Shown here: piece by piece, positions 1 to 6,743 of the stretch
How positions within the stretch are numbered: position 1 is the first letter of the stretch
Layout: every line of letters starts with the position of its first letter
Assembly (NCBI GenBank): GCA_023442635.1
Contig: JAEZYR010000136.1
Span: forward strand, 1 to 6,746
DNA: 6,746 nt
Direction of reading: 5' to 3'
Source of the DNA: Bacillota bacterium
GTDB lineage: Bacteria > Bacillota > Clostridia > Saccharofermentanales > Fastidiosipilaceae
Program-made: the position numbers and the translations under genes
The notes under the pieces: generated by a model
The model's database searches: none
Seen by the model: only the letters and a program-made list of their open reading frames with translations
Told to the model about the DNA's origin: nothing

Positions 1-31
1 TTCCAGGGGTACAGAAAATGTCAGGCGCCGC

Positions 32-796
32 TTATTGGCCTGATCGAGAGGGGGGAAGCTGCATGAGTGATAGCGCGACATGCTCGGCCAAGAGAAAGCC
101 AGCGACAGGCGGTACCCATGAGATAGAGGCGGGAAAAGGTAGGCGCTTGCCTTTTGTATCGACGGGACGAGCAGGAACTTCAGGTGACCAGACCACGGGA
201 TGCTTGTCGAGTCCTTCGCCTCTAAAGGCGCGGCGAAGAATCCTGGCGAGGGGACAGACGGATGTCTGGCCAAGTTGTCCTAAACGCAGCAAGCTGGCGT
301 GTTGCTTATTTCCAGCACCCAGAGCAGAAATAATGGGACGCTTGAGCTCATAACAGTGTCTGATTAGATGTATCTTGCTCGGGACGGAATCGATTGCATC
401 GACCACGTAGTTCACTTGCTCGAAAGGAAAGTCTTGGGCGTTTTCGGCATCATAAAAGAGGGGCAGAGTCTCAATGTGGGCTTGGGGCTGTAGATCTCGC
501 AGTCGTTCAGCCAGAACTTCAACTTTTAGACGACCTAGCTGACTATAGGTGGCTGGGAGCTGGCGGTTGATATTGGAGAGTACGACCCGATCAGGATCAA
601 CAAGAATTAGCTTGCCGAGGCCAGCGCGAATGAGAGCCTCAGCACACCAAGAACCGACACCACCACAGCCGAATAACATAACAGTGGATTGCTGAAGACG
701 TCTTATCCCATCTTCACCGACAAGTGCGATCGAACGCGAAAAAGCTTCAGGAAGGGGAGCAGAATGTTGGGGACTGCTGCAAGTTTCATTTGTCAT
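32..796 (-). CDS. tcdA: tRNA threonylcarbamoyladenosine dehydratase (TcdA/YrvM, ThiF/HesA/MoeB superfamily)
   Basis: This predicted cytosolic E1-like enzyme would use ATP to cyclise t6A at position 37 of ANN-decoding tRNAs into the hydantoin form ct6A. The 254-residue protein carries the family's ATP-binding loop GCGGVGS at residues 43-49, an acidic strand end LVDPD (65-69), the adenylation-site motif SNINRQ (74-79) and DAIDS (133-137). The C-terminal segment SWVPPVAGFLLAEHV (226-240) resembles the SFVPSVAG region of Firmicutes YrvM proteins, whose length is also about 254. E. coli TcdA is slightly longer, at about 268. I chose the ATG at 796 because family homology begins soon after it and GAGGT lies 10 bases upstream. 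The frame is open up to a Met at 925, but those 43 extra residues lie inside fumC and do not resemble the family. The start overlaps the end of fumC by 11 bases, which suggests translational coupling. There is no C-terminal ubiquitin-like partner or rhodanese domain, so MoeB or ThiF is less likely. Confidence 0.9.
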   Translation of the reverse strand: MTNETCSSPQHSAPLPEAFSRSIALVGEDGIRRLQQSTVMLFGCGGVGSWCAEALIRAGLGKLILVDPDRVVLSNINRQLPATYSQLGRLKVEVLAERLRDLQPQAHIETLPLFYDAENAQDFPFEQVNYVVDAIDSVPSKIHLIRHCYELKRPIISALGAGNKQHASLLRLGQLGQTSVCPLARILRRAFRGEGLDKHPVVWSPEVPARPVDTKGKRLPFPASISWVPPVAGFLLAEHVALSLMQLPPSRSGQ

Positions 797-2243
797 GTTG
801 GGCGTTACCTCGACCGAGATGGCCACATAAACGGGCTGGATCAGTCGCCTTTTCAAAATCTTTCTCATCCATGAGCTGAGCGGCAAGAACTTCTTGGCGG
901 AGGCTTGTGCCATGCTCGTGAGCAAGGTGAGCTAAGCGAGAGGCTTCAAGATAGCCTAGTTGTGGCGCTAAAGCCGTAACACGCATCAAGCTATTTTCGA
1001 CATAAGCCGCCATGCGTTCAGCATGAACTTGGATGCCATCGACACAATTTTTTTGAAAAGATCGCAGGCCATCGCTCAATAAACCCAACGATTGCTGCAT
1101 TTTATAGGCCATAAGAGGCATGAATACATTGAGTTGTAGATGACCTTGGCTAGCTGCCATCATGAAAACCTGGTCATTACCAAAGACTTCAAGGCAAAGC
1201 ATGGTGAGCATCTCACACTGCGTTGGGTTGACTTTGCCAGGCATGATAGAAGAGCCAGGCTCGCCTGCTGGTAGCTCTAATTCGCCAAGACCGCATCGAG
1301 GGCCAGAGGCCAGTAAGCGCAGATCGCTAGCCAGCTTAAAGAGGTCAGTGGCCAGGGCGCGAAGAGCACCGTGAAAAACAAGCATGGCGGATTTGCTAGC
1401 CATGTGACGGGCTGGAGCTGTGACGGTGTGTATGGGTATCTGATAGCGTCGACTGAGTTCTTCGCAGCATTTTTCTGCGAATTTTTCGGGAGCGTTGAGA
1501 CCCGTACCGACTGCGGTTCCGCCGAGAGGTACCGCCGTGCAGGCAAACTGTAAGTCATCTAGGTATTGAAGATCGTCGCTAAGGCTCTGAATCCAAGCTT
1601 CACATTCTTGGCCGAAATAAATCGGGGTAGCATCCATCAGATGTGTTCGCCCACTCTTAATGACATGGCCAAACTTGGACTGCAGCGTCTGGAGTGAAGT
1701 GATGAGATCGCAAAGAGCAGGGCGGAGATTTTGCCGATAGGCACCCAAAAGTGCCAAGTGCATAGCCGTCGGAAAAACGTCATTAGAAGACTGAGAAGCA
1801 TTGATCACGTCATTCGGGTGAAAGAGCTTGGGATCGATTGGGGAAGCCGTCTGCTCGGCTTGGGCTTTGGCTTGGGCTAAAGTGGAGAGCACTTCATTGA
1901 CATTCATATTGCTCTGCGTGCCACTACCCGTTTGCCAAACAGGAAGGGGGAAAAAGCTCGATAGGTCGGAGCTTGCCAAAAGTTCCTCGCAGCAAGCGAC
2001 AATGATCCGAGCCTGTTCGGGGCTTATCTTGCCCACTGCGGCGTTGCTCATAGCGGCTGAACGCTTGATCTCGATCAGAGCCAACAAGATTGATTTTGGC
2101 ATTTTCTCTTCGCCGACTCGAAAATGCTCCAAAGCTCTTTGGGTGACAGGACCCCAGGGTGCATCTGCAGGGATTGCAACCTCTCCTAGGCCATCTCGCT
2201 CATATCGCAAAGCATGGGTATTTTGTCCCAACTGTTCTAGCAT
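786..2243 (-). CDS. fumC: class II fumarate hydratase (fumarase C)
   Basis: This enzyme reversibly hydrates fumarate to L-malate in the cytosol, as an iron-independent homotetramer of the fumarase/aspartase superfamily. The 485-residue protein aligns with E. coli FumC (467 residues) by eye over nearly its whole length. Diagnostic stretches are WQTGSGTQSNMN (103-114), HPNDVINASQSSND (142-155), GRTHLMDATP (198-207), LGGTAVGTGLN (240-250) and the superfamily signature GSSIMPGKVN (330-339). The expected catalytic residues are present: H201, S331 on the mobile SS loop and K337, with the B-site H142, N144 and D145 also kept. These motifs, especially LGGTAVGTGLN and the KVNPTQCE context, favour fumarase over aspartate ammonia-lyase, though the two families are close. 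The N terminus is about eight residues longer than in E. coli. GGGAGG five bases before the ATG supports this start. It is the first gene of a leftward unit with tcdA and is divergent from glgB. Confidence 0.95.
   Translation of the reverse strand: MLEQLGQNTHALRYERDGLGEVAIPADAPWGPVTQRALEHFRVGEEKMPKSILLALIEIKRSAAMSNAAVGKISPEQARIIVACCEELLASSDLSSFFPLPVWQTGSGTQSNMNVNEVLSTLAQAKAQAEQTASPIDPKLFHPNDVINASQSSNDVFPTAMHLALLGAYRQNLRPALCDLITSLQTLQSKFGHVIKSGRTHLMDATPIYFGQECEAWIQSLSDDLQYLDDLQFACTAVPLGGTAVGTGLNAPEKFAEKCCEELSRRYQIPIHTVTAPARHMASKSAMLVFHGALRALATDLFKLASDLRLLASGPRCGLGELELPAGEPGSSIMPGKVNPTQCEMLTMLCLEVFGNDQVFMMAASQGHLQLNVFMPLMAYKMQQSLGLLSDGLRSFQKNCVDGIQVHAERMAAYVENSLMRVTALAPQLGYLEASRLAHLAHEHGTSLRQEVLAAQLMDEKDFEKATDPARLCGHLGRGNAQHDK
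797..811 (-). promoter_or_regulatory. ribosome binding site of tcdA
   Basis: Read on the minus strand, GAGGT (bases 807-811) lies 10 bases before the ATG at 796, inside the last codons of fumC. It decides the tcdA start in favour of 796 over the in-frame Met at 925. Confidence 0.6.
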
Positions 2244-2248
2244 AAAAG

Positions 2249-2254
2249 CCTCCC
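2249..2254 (-). promoter_or_regulatory. ribosome binding site of fumC
   Basis: Read on the minus strand, this is GGGAGG followed by five bases and the ATG at 2243. It is a near-consensus Shine-Dalgarno sequence and fixes the start that gives fumarase its short N-terminal extension. Confidence 0.8.
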
Positions 2255-2302
2255 ATCACGTGTGGCTCAAATTTCTTTTGGGCGACCTAGTCACCTTTCA
2301 TA

Positions 2303-2331
2303 ATCCTAAATCGCAGCTTTATACGCTGCAA
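2303..2331 (-). promoter_or_regulatory. possible fumC promoter (weak match)
   Basis: On the minus strand, TTGCAG (2326-2331) and TAGGAT (2303-2308) are separated by 17 bases, about 60 bases before the fumC start. The hexamers match the sigma-A consensus at only 3/6 and 4/6, so this is a candidate by position and spacing. An imperfectly placed dyad, GCAGC-N7-GCTGC (2313-2329), overlaps the -35 box and spacer and could be a small operator or chance. Confidence 0.25.
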
Positions 2332-2433
2332 GCATTTCCAAGCACGAGTAGGTGAATCACTTATGCCTTGCTGTGAGGCCTTCTCTGTGCTTTGAAGCTG
2401 TATTTTGACGCTCGTTAAGAAACTATCGCGATA

Positions 2434-2457
2434 TATAATTGTGATAACTGCTAAAAT
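2434..2457 (+). promoter_or_regulatory. candidate glgB operon promoter -10 elements
   Basis: Two overlapping options lie in the AT-rich stretch before glgB. A perfect TATAAT sits at 2434-2439, but its nearest good -35 (TTGACG, 2405-2410) is 23 bases away, which is too far for a standard sigma-A promoter. Just downstream, TG-C-TAAAAT (2449-2457) fits an extended -10 promoter, which can work without a good -35. It would start transcription near 2464 and leave a leader of about 34 bases. The sequence does not decide between them. Confidence 0.4.
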
Positions 2458-2486
2458 AAATGAAAAATCAAGCTGTGAGTCTATGC

Positions 2487-2493
2487 GGAGGTG
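2487..2493 (+). promoter_or_regulatory. ribosome binding site of glgB
   Basis: GGAGGTG, with six bases between GGAGG and the ATG at 2498, is close to a perfect anti-Shine-Dalgarno match and fixes the glgB start. Confidence 0.85.
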
Positions 2494-2497
2494 CTAA

Positions 2498-4456
2498 ATG
2501 CAGGAGCATGCCTACCTATTTCACGAAGGTACCAATTACCAAATTGCTGATTTTTTAGGGGCTCACCCCTTGGCACAGGGCGGTTATCGCTTTGTGCTCT
2601 GGGCACCCTCAGCTAAAGCTATTGCGGTTGTCGGTGATTTTAATGATTGGCGTGTAGGTGCTCACCCTATGCAGCACGATATGGAGCTTGAACTTTGGTC
2701 TATCGATATTCCAGAGGCCGAGACTTGGCAGCGATACAAATACGCCATTTTACCTGGTGAGGGAGGGACGTCCGAGTGGGGGGAAGCCTTGCCAGCCGAT
2801 CAGGCCGAGTATCACCCTGGTTGGTATCTCAAAAGTGATCCCTATGCTCGGCACTATGAAACGCCGCCAGCTACAGCGGCGATTCTCTATGATCCTGTGG
2901 ACTATGTCTGGCAGGATGAGGCCTGGATGCTCCAAAGAAGTGGACCCAAGGAGCCTCAAGCACTCAATATATATGAACTCCATCTTGGCTCATGGCGTCG
3001 CTATCCAGACGGCTCTTGCTATAACTATCGGGATATTGCGGAGCAGTTGGCGGATCACTGTGAGCAAATGGGCTTTAACGCAGTGGAATTTCTGCCCTTG
3101 ACGGAATACCCCTTTGAAGGATCCTGGGGTTATCAGGTTTCAGGCTATTTTGCCCCCACTTCTCGCTATGGCACGCCAGCCGATCTCAAGTATTTAATCG
3201 ATACTTTGCACCAACGAGGCATACGGGTTTTTCTTGATTGGGTTCCTGCACATTTTCCTAGGGATGCCGCGGGGCTAGCACGCTTTGATGGACGAGCTCT
3301 TTTTGAGCATCCAGATCCGCGTTTAGGCGAGCACAAGGAGTGGGGGACTTTGGTCTTTGATTATGGCCGGCCAGAAGTTAGATCCTTCCTCATGTCGAGC
3401 GCCCTGTTTTGGCTCCGTGATTTTCACCTTGATGGTCTTCGGGTTGATGCCGTTTCATCGATGCTTTACACCCATTACGGTCGAAGCGAATATGTTCTGA
3501 ATCGTTATGGTGGCGTCGAGTATCTTGAAGCTATTGAATTTTTGAAGCAGCTCAACCAGTGTATTGCCCAAAATTTTCCAAAGGCCTTCATGATGGCTGA
3601 GGAGTCAACTACGTACCCGAAGTTGACTTGGCCTGTATCAGAGGGAGGTTTGGGCTTTACGCACAAATGGAACATGGGCTGGATGCACGATACGCTTGAT
3701 TATTCAGAGCTGGACTACTACTTGCGCGTCACACGCCACAACAAGCTGAGTTTTGGCATGACTTATATCTTCGATGAACATTACATACTGCCTTATTCTC
3801 ACGATGAGGTGGTTCATGGTAAACGTAGCTTGATCGACCGCATGCCAGGTGATCTTTGGCGCAAGTTTGCGGCTTACCGTTGTCTTCTCATGTTCCAAAT
3901 GGCACATCCAGGGGCGAAGTTGAATTTTATGGGCTACGAGTTTGCCCCTTTCATAGAGTGGCGCTACTACGAAGAGCTAGAGTGGTTTATGCTACAGTAT
4001 CCGAGGCATCAACAGACACTCGACTTCGTCAAAAACTTGAACCACATTTATTTGAATGAGCCCTGTTTTTGGCGGGCAGAACGCGGTTGGGATGGTTTTC
4101 AGTGGTTGGTTGTTAACGACTACACCAATGAGGTCTTTGCCTTTGCTCGTTTTGACGGGGAAGGCAATCTGCTGTTGGCCATCTTTAACTTTTTGCCTGT
4201 GCCTTGCGATAACTACCGTCTACCTGTGCCCAAAGAAGGTCTATATCGCTGCTTGCTCTGCAGTGATGACCACCGCTATGATGGCAGTGGCTATCTTGCT
4301 CCTTCTACAGAAGGACGCTTTTATGAGGTTGAAGCATTACAATTGAAGGATGCGGCCAACGGCGGACATCATTTAGCGTTAGACCTGCCTCCGTTAGCGG
4401 CACTCTATCTCAAGTGGGAAGGACCTAAGACCTCAGTTCCCAACGAGGTCGCATAG
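2498..4456 (+). CDS. glgB: 1,4-alpha-glucan branching enzyme (GH13, GlgB)
   Basis: This cytosolic enzyme cuts an alpha-1,4-glucan chain and re-attaches the piece through an alpha-1,6 bond, creating glycogen branches. The 652-residue protein has an N-terminal CBM48-like domain (about 25-115, with RFVLWAPSAKAIAVVGDFNDW), a GH13 barrel (about 155-500) and a C-terminal beta domain. All four GH13 regions are visible: DWVPAHF (247-253), GLRVDAV with nucleophile D317 (313-319), MAEES with acid/base E368 (366-370), and SHDEVVHGK with H435 and D436 (434-442). Spacing between these residues agrees closely with E. coli GlgB. It lacks the extra N-terminal module of E. coli-type enzymes. One odd site is EFAPFIEW (481-488), where most branching enzymes have EFGQ. 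It heads a probable operon with the HlyD-like gene 20 bases downstream. No other glycogen gene is in view, which is unusual because glgB often sits with glgC, glgD, glgA or glgP. Confidence 0.95.
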   Translation: MQEHAYLFHEGTNYQIADFLGAHPLAQGGYRFVLWAPSAKAIAVVGDFNDWRVGAHPMQHDMELELWSIDIPEAETWQRYKYAILPGEGGTSEWGEALPADQAEYHPGWYLKSDPYARHYETPPATAAILYDPVDYVWQDEAWMLQRSGPKEPQALNIYELHLGSWRRYPDGSCYNYRDIAEQLADHCEQMGFNAVEFLPLTEYPFEGSWGYQVSGYFAPTSRYGTPADLKYLIDTLHQRGIRVFLDWVPAHFPRDAAGLARFDGRALFEHPDPRLGEHKEWGTLVFDYGRPEVRSFLMSSALFWLRDFHLDGLRVDAVSSMLYTHYGRSEYVLNRYGGVEYLEAIEFLKQLNQCIAQNFPKAFMMAEESTTYPKLTWPVSEGGLGFTHKWNMGWMHDTLDYSELDYYLRVTRHNKLSFGMTYIFDEHYILPYSHDEVVHGKRSLIDRMPGDLWRKFAAYRCLLMFQMAHPGAKLNFMGYEFAPFIEWRYYEELEWFMLQYPRHQQTLDFVKNLNHIYLNEPCFWRAERGWDGFQWLVVNDYTNEVFAFARFDGEGNLLLAIFNFLPVPCDNYRLPVPKEGLYRCLLCSDDHRYDGSGYLAPSTEGRFYEVEALQLKDAANGGHHLALDLPPLAALYLKWEGPKTSVPNEVA

Positions 4457-4460
4457 GCTG

Positions 4461-4466
4461 AGAGGA
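4461..4466 (+). promoter_or_regulatory. ribosome binding site of the HlyD-like gene
   Basis: AGAGGA ends 10 bases before the TTG at 4477 and lies just after the glgB stop. It supports a TTG start, since no in-frame ATG occurs near the beginning of this reading frame. Confidence 0.55.
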
Positions 4467-4476
4467 AACACGCATT

Positions 4477-5820
4477 TTGCTGTCAGATCAAGGCAAATAT
4501 TCAACGAAGCAAGCTGCTTATGGTCGGTTTGAGGTGACTGCTGAGCAGCGCTTACGGTCACAGCGCCCCCGCAAGACTCGAAAGCGGAGACGCCTGGCCT
4601 GGGGACGCATCTTTTTTGTGCTCATCATGCTGAGCCTCGTATCTTTGCTGATTTGGCAGATCTTTCGTACCCCCAAAAAACGCCCCCGCCTAGACTTTGT
4701 CTATACAGGTGTGTCTAGAGAATTAAAGTCTGGACGAGCCCTGATTATTCGAGATGAAGAGCTTATCCTCACACCGCAGGCTGGTAAAATTTGGCCGATC
4801 AAGGCTGAAGGAGCCTATGCCGCCAAGGAGGAGCGTATGGCCTGGCTTGTGCCACAAGGACAGGAAGGACTCTTGCAACAGCTCGAAGCTGTGGATGAAT
4901 CCTTGGCAGAGCGTCAGCTTGATCTGAGCTTCGAAGGTCAAAAAGGTGAGGCTGAGCAAGTCTATCGCCAATATCGGGAACGCTTGGAGCAAGCTGTTCA
5001 TGCGTGGCAAACGGCGATGGAGGATCGTGATCACCCGAGTCTAGAACGCCTCGCGATGCAGGTGGATGGCCTTTTGCAAAGTCGAAGAGATGAAATCGGG
5101 AGCCTCAACTTTACGGATGCGATGCTCGAGGATCTTAAGCAGCAAAGAGCCAATCTGTGGCAAGAGATTCTCCACCACTATGCCAGTTTTGAAGCCAGTG
5201 AAAATGTGAAGCTTTCCTACTTTAGTGATGGGAAGGAAGCGCTTTATACCCCAACTTGGGCAAAAAAGGCCTCGCCTCAAGACCTAGAGGAGGCTCTGCG
5301 TCAGTCCACTAATAGCAGTCGGCTGCCCGAAGTTCTCGCGGCGAATCAGGCTGCTTTGCGTTTGGTGAAGGGGGATAGCTGGTACTTGCTACTTGAGGTT
5401 GAAGGACTCAGCAGCGATTGGCTCAAAGCCCAGAAGAGATTGCGCCTGTTGCTGGGTCCTAAGGGTGTAGAAATGAAGGCCAGACTCATCAGGAGTCAGG
5501 CGACAGCGACAGGGCAGCTTTTGCTATTGGCGAGCGATGAGCAGATGCAACGCTATTTGAGTGAGAGACAGGTGCAAGTGCAGCTCGAGATCAAAACGGC
5601 CAGCGGGCTGCTACTGCCAGTTGGAGCGATTGAACAGTTGCCAGGGCAAGGTCCCAGCGTTCTAAAAGTATTAGACAATAGAGCGAGACGTGTAGCGGTC
5701 GAGATCCTGGCACAGGACGGTGACCAAGTTGTTGTCAAGCCTAATGAAGACCTTGCTGAGGGCGCTTTGATTGTCTTAAATCCAGATGGTATCGAGGAGG
5801 GGGAAGCTCTTGATGGCTAA
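4477..5820 (+). CDS. HlyD-like membrane-anchored adaptor protein
   Basis: This 447-residue protein has a cytosolic N terminus rich in Arg and Lys (about 25-39), one membrane segment (about 43-63) and a large extracytoplasmic part, so it should be anchored with its C terminus outside. Residues 85-125 (GRALIIRDEELILTPQAGKIWPIKAEG and following) look like the lipoyl-type half-motif of HlyD/membrane fusion proteins. A charged Q/E/R-rich helical, probably coiled-coil, region follows at about 130-240. The end (GLLLPVGAIEQLPGQGPSVLK, 377-397, then VAVEILAQDGDQVVV, 406-420, and LNPDGIEEGE) matches the beta-barrel end of clostridial HlyD-like proteins that precede yggS and sepF. No ABC transporter or outer-membrane partner is in view, so an efflux role is not shown and the true function is unknown. 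The start is TTG. It lies 20 bases after glgB and overlaps yggS by 8 bases. Confidence 0.75.
   Translation: MLSDQGKYSTKQAAYGRFEVTAEQRLRSQRPRKTRKRRRLAWGRIFFVLIMLSLVSLLIWQIFRTPKKRPRLDFVYTGVSRELKSGRALIIRDEELILTPQAGKIWPIKAEGAYAAKEERMAWLVPQGQEGLLQQLEAVDESLAERQLDLSFEGQKGEAEQVYRQYRERLEQAVHAWQTAMEDRDHPSLERLAMQVDGLLQSRRDEIGSLNFTDAMLEDLKQQRANLWQEILHHYASFEASENVKLSYFSDGKEALYTPTWAKKASPQDLEEALRQSTNSSRLPEVLAANQAALRLVKGDSWYLLLEVEGLSSDWLKAQKRLRLLLGPKGVEMKARLIRSQATATGQLLLLASDEQMQRYLSERQVQVQLEIKTASGLLLPVGAIEQLPGQGPSVLKVLDNRARRVAVEILAQDGDQVVVKPNEDLAEGALIVLNPDGIEEGEALDG
5794..5803 (+). promoter_or_regulatory. ribosome binding site of the yggS-like gene
   Basis: A purine run containing GGAGG (5796-5800) precedes the ATG at 5813 by 12 bases. 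It lies downstream of the other possible start, ATG 5786, which has no ribosome binding site of its own. It therefore favours 5813. Confidence 0.6.
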
Positions 5821-6622
5821 GCAACTTGTTTCCTCACCAAGGCAACAGGTACCAGCAGAGATACAACAACGTTGTCGCCAGCTTGCTATTCAGCATCTTG
5901 GCGAGCAGAACTTCCAAAATTTTCAAAGTAAGTTCTTTTCTGTTCTAGAGCGTATTGAGCAAGCTCGGCAAGAGAGCCCAGCCGCTCAGACCCCTTCTTC
6001 AGAAGTCGAACTCTTAGCTGTGAGTAAGCATCAAGAACCTGCTTTTTGCTTAGCGGCTATGGCCTGCGCTCAGCAAGATTTTGGCGAAAATCGCTTGCTC
6101 GAGTGGCAAGAAAAGCAAGCCTGGCTGGCTCGAGAGGCACCCGAAGCGTTAGCGTGGATACGTTGGCACTGGTTGGCGCCCTTGCAACAACGGCAGGTGC
6201 CATCTTTAATTGGGAAGATGGCTTTGATTCAGAGTATCGATCGCTTCAAGGCGATGGATTATGTGGAACGCTTAGCTGGCGCTCAAAAGCTCACGCAGGC
6301 AGTCTTGTTGCAGGTGAATCTCGCAGCAGAACCCCAAAAACACGGTTTTTCTGTGCAAGAAATGCCGCTGGTATTGGAGCAGATACCCCAGTACAAGCAC
6401 CTGAACGTGCGCGGTTTGATGTTCATGGCTCCCGCCGATTTGGAGGCAAAGGCACAGCAGGCATTTTTTGCAAAAGCCCAAGAACTCTATGCAACTTGCC
6501 AGACAAATCCTGCTGTACATGGTGCGTGGTCGATCTTATCTATGGGGATGAGCCGGGATTTTGAAGCGGCTATTCATGCTGGGTCCAATATGCTTCGCTT
6601 GGGGAGCTGCCTCAGCCTCTAA
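5813..6622 (+). CDS. yggS: YggS/YlmE-family pyridoxal phosphate homeostasis protein, divergent
   Basis: This family (PLPBP/COG0325) folds as a single alanine-racemase-like barrel that binds PLP. It has no established enzymatic reaction and keeps PLP and amino-acid pools in balance. In the 269-residue protein, AVSK places the PLP-bonding lysine at K72. FGENR (90-94), the VLLQVNLAAEPQKHGF stretch (164-179), RGLMFMAP (200-207) and LSMGMSRDFEAAI (242-254) are clear family blocks. Oddities are a 30-40 residue N-terminal extension over the usual form of about 230 residues, WLAPLQQRQV (120-129) where the family has IGxLQxNKV, and an abrupt end at LRLGSCLSL where relatives read RIGTAIFG and continue. 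S265 could replace the usual Thr in phosphate binding. The ATG at 5813 overlaps the HlyD-like gene by 8 bases. An in-frame ATG at 5786 would add nine residues. The symbol is by family; ylmE is the Bacillus name. Confidence 0.85.
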   Translation: MAKQLVSSPRQQVPAEIQQRCRQLAIQHLGEQNFQNFQSKFFSVLERIEQARQESPAAQTPSSEVELLAVSKHQEPAFCLAAMACAQQDFGENRLLEWQEKQAWLAREAPEALAWIRWHWLAPLQQRQVPSLIGKMALIQSIDRFKAMDYVERLAGAQKLTQAVLLQVNLAAEPQKHGFSVQEMPLVLEQIPQYKHLNVRGLMFMAPADLEAKAQQAFFAKAQELYATCQTNPAVHGAWSILSMGMSRDFEAAIHAGSNMLRLGSCLSL

Positions 6623-6659
6623 AACGGGCTCTCAAATAAAGATTGTTACATGAAAATAC

Positions 6660-6688
6660 TTGAAAAACGAGCTCCTCAAGGGTTTAAT
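6660..6688 (+). promoter_or_regulatory. sigma-A-type promoter for a gene beyond the window
   Basis: TTGAAA (6660-6665) and TTTAAT (6683-6688) are separated by exactly 17 bases, with each hexamer 5/6 to consensus. Transcription would begin near 6695, some 50 bases before the ribosome binding site at the window edge. It would give the next gene a promoter of its own inside the operon, as no terminator is visible after yggS. Confidence 0.6.
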
Positions 6689-6738
6689 GTCGGAGATTAG
6701 AGCTTGATTACGTAGCTTTTGCCGAGCTCATGGACTTT

Positions 6739-6743
6739 GGAGG
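6739..6743 (+). promoter_or_regulatory. ribosome binding site of a downstream gene (start outside window)
   Basis: GGAGG ends three bases before the window edge, so a start codon is expected within about ten bases beyond it. By gene order in clostridial and bacillar genomes the next gene could be sepF, but no coding sequence of it is visible. An ATG at 6730 lies before this site and lacks a ribosome binding site. Confidence 0.5.

Larger units (their letters stand above)
2244..2497. other. divergent intergenic region between fumC and glgB
   Basis: This 254-base region separates the two divergent units and must hold the promoters for both unless transcription enters from elsewhere. It contains the ribosome binding sites of both genes, a weak fumC promoter candidate near 2303-2331 and an AT-rich stretch (about 2430-2465) with -10-like sequences facing glgB. 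I see no convincing terminator hairpin, riboswitch or RNA gene. A 32-codon frame beginning with ATG at 2460 runs into glgB in another frame, but it has no ribosome binding site. Confidence 0.6.

Noticed and set aside
1..31. Sequence beyond the tcdA stop at the left edge, searched for a terminator or a next gene
   Set aside because: Only 31 bases are available. They hold a GGCGCC palindrome but no hairpin with a T-run and no start codon with a ribosome binding site.
18..353. 111-codon open frame on the plus strand, antisense to tcdA
   Set aside because: The minus strand encodes conserved TcdA motifs. No ribosome binding site or recognisable product supports the other strand.
797..925. Longer tcdA starting at the in-frame Met at 925
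   Set aside because: It would overlap fumC by 140 bases, the added residues do not resemble the TcdA family, and a good ribosome binding site precedes the ATG at 796.
1828..2355. 175-codon open frame on the plus strand, antisense to fumC
   Set aside because: The opposite strand encodes an unmistakable fumarase. The antisense product is low-complexity and resembles no family I know.
2460..2558. Possible 32-codon leader peptide overlapping the glgB start
   Set aside because: It has no Shine-Dalgarno sequence and no run of regulatory codons or attenuator hairpin, and it ends inside glgB in a different frame.
5786..5812. Earlier yggS start at ATG 5786
   Set aside because: No ribosome binding site precedes it, while a strong purine-rich site lies between it and the ATG at 5813.
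6046..6564. 172-codon open frame in another plus-strand frame within yggS
   Set aside because: The yggS frame carries all family motifs. This frame has no ribosome binding site and an Arg/Ala/Gly-rich product typical of a shadow.
6668..6729. Two copies of CGAGCTC (6668-6674 and 6723-6729)
   Set aside because: These are seven-base repeats containing a common self-complementary hexamer. The first lies in the promoter spacer, so they would not pair in the transcript. This is probably chance.
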